Assembly: GCA_045637525.1 (NCBI GenBank)
Contig: JAZTZP010000085.1
Location: 1-25,411 of the forward strand
DNA from: JAZTZP01 sp045637525
Lineage (GTDB): Bacteria > Bacillota > Clostridia > UBA1381
DNA length: 25,411 nt
Direction: 5' to 3'
How positions within the stretch are numbered: position 1 is the first letter of the stretch; each line of letters opens with the position of its first letter. Position numbers and translations under genes: made by a program. Positions 24,350-25,411 of this stretch are shown piece by piece. The notes below the pieces were generated by a model that searched no databases, was not told where the DNA came from, and saw only the letters and a program-made list of their open reading frames with translations.

Positions 24350-25411
24350 ATGAACAGAAAAGTTTTGCTTATAGAACCTAACTATAAAAATAAATATCCA
24401 CCAATGGGTTTGATGAAATTAGCAACCTATTATAGGATGGTTGGCGATGATGTTCGCTTTTATAAAGGCGATATGCGTTCTTTGGCAGTTGAACTGATTT
24501 GCGATGATTTAATAAATCACCTTTCTATTATTTTGCCGGAAGTTTTTTGGAAGGATTATTATCCTACACTTTTTGAATTTATAAAGCTCGGCAAATATGC
24601 TATTCTTGAATCCGACTCAATCTTTGAGGATGAAATGGTACTTGATGTTGTGAAAGAATATCGCAAAAAATATAAAGACAAAGAGTATTTCACCAAACCA
24701 AGATTTGATAAAGTTGGAATCACAACATTGTTTACATTTTATTGGGATATCACCATTGATACCATCAATTTTGCAAAGCAACTTTGTAAAAAACCGGAAG
24801 ATGTTATGGTTGGAGGAATTATGTCTTCTTTATTGCCTGATGAAGTGTATAAAGAAACCGGTATTAAACCATTTATAGGCTTGTTGAACAAACCCGGTGA
24901 TATTGATGCTGACAATGAGTTGATTATTGATGAGCTTCCTCTTGATTATTCTATTCTTGAAGAAATAGATTATATTTATCCTGCAAATAATGCATATTTT
25001 GCTTATATGACAAGAGGGTGTGTAAACAAATGCAGATTTTGTGCAGTCCCTAAATTAGAACCGCAATATTGTGATTACATCAACCTAAAGAAACGAATTG
25101 AATTTACTGACAAACATTTCGGGGCGAGAAAAGATTTGCTGTTGCTTGATAATAATGTTTTAGCATCAAATTGTTACGATCAAATCATTGATGAAATTAA
25201 GGAATGTGGATTTGGTGTAGGTGCATCATATAGCCCTCCTAATGAATATGAGATTGCAATAAATAATCTCAAAGATTCGTACAATGATCGTGCGTATATT
25301 CGCAAGATGGTTTCTATCTACAAGGAAATAATGGAAAAGCTTAAGGATGATGTTGAAAAAACAGAACTATATCTTAAGTTAGAAGAAGCTCATTGTCTAT
25401 ACCATTATACA
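24350..25411 (+). CDS. Radical SAM protein, B12-binding-like N-terminus (3' end missing)
   Basis: Begins five bases after the GHKL gene and stays open for 354 codons to the window edge. The N-terminus (KVLLIEPNYKNKYPPMGLMKLATYYR) is the pattern of cobalamin-binding-type radical SAM proteins, but the usual DxHxxG cobalamin motif is not seen, so cofactor binding is uncertain. The 4Fe-4S site is C224-x3-C228-x2-C231 in TRGCVNKCRFCAVP, followed by DLLLLDNNVLAS, typical of the SAM barrel. Radical SAM enzymes methylate, methylthiolate or otherwise alter nucleic acids and peptides. Beside NurA-HerA-GHKL a nucleic-acid modification role is attractive but unproven. The ribosome site is weak, so translation may be coupled. 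Confidence 0.85.
   Translation, partial: MNRKVLLIEPNYKNKYPPMGLMKLATYYRMVGDDVRFYKGDMRSLAVELICDDLINHLSIILPEVFWKDYYPTLFEFIKLGKYAILESDSIFEDEMVLDVVKEYRKKYKDKEYFTKPRFDKVGITTLFTFYWDITIDTINFAKQLCKKPEDVMVGGIMSSLLPDEVYKETGIKPFIGLLNKPGDIDADNELIIDELPLDYSILEEIDYIYPANNAYFAYMTRGCVNKCRFCAVPKLEPQYCDYINLKKRIEFTDKHFGARKDLLLLDNNVLASNCYDQIIDEIKECGFGVGASYSPPNEYEIAINNLKDSYNDRAYIRKMVSIYKEIMEKLKDDVEKTELYLKLEEAHCLYHYT

Noticed and set aside
1..25411. CRISPR arrays, tRNA or rRNA genes, insertion sequences
   Set aside because: I saw no regularly spaced repeats, no cloverleaf-like sequence with a TTCGAATC-type arm, and no transposase frame. I could not run a dedicated scan.

Overview
The window is AT-rich, with strong Shine-Dalgarno sequences and consensus-like sigma-A promoters. 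It reads as DNA of a low-GC Gram-positive bacterium, most likely a gut-type Clostridia. It is the left part of an integrative mobilizable element followed by a long run of conflict or defence cargo. Both window edges cut genes: a large serine recombinase on the left and a radical SAM protein on the right. The far end of the element is therefore not visible.

Positions 1-5922, minus strand, hold the mobility backbone. In transcription order it contains a sigma-like helix-turn-helix protein, a small hypothetical protein, a candidate oriT rich in inverted repeats, MobC, a MOB_P-type relaxase, a ParB-like protein, TnpW, and a TnpX/TndX-type serine recombinase. This resembles the Tn4451 group of mobilizable elements.

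Positions 5923-6324 are a divergent control region with one good promoter facing each way and a perfect operator-like palindrome. To its right everything is on the plus strand. A membrane-tailed YfjP/IRG-like GTPase and a coupled 50-codon ORF end at a strong terminator. After it comes a tightly packed run: a WYL regulator, a zinc-ribbon miniprotein, two tandem dynamin-like GTPases, a small membrane protein, and a 1086-residue HerA/VirB4-like ATPase with an internal glycine-zipper segment. Two probable effector/immunity pairs follow: a zincin metallopeptidase with a 98-residue partner, and an HNH/EndoVII (WHH-like) nuclease with an immunity-like partner. The two effectors share an N-terminal motif ending in I-x-x-L-D-K-P. 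This suggests a common delivery or docking signal. The unit is the best candidate for an undescribed system: membrane-remodelling GTPases and a membrane-linked motor carrying interchangeable toxins.

Positions 18173-25411 hold a second cassette. An AbiE toxin-antitoxin pair lies behind a promoter bracketed by a perfect 13-bp inverted repeat. It runs with almost no gaps into NurA-like nuclease, HerA-like ATPase, GHKL (HSP90/MORC-like) ATPase and radical SAM genes. The spacing suggests that the AbiEi repressor may control the whole cassette. All functional statements on the cargo are inferred from motifs and gene order.
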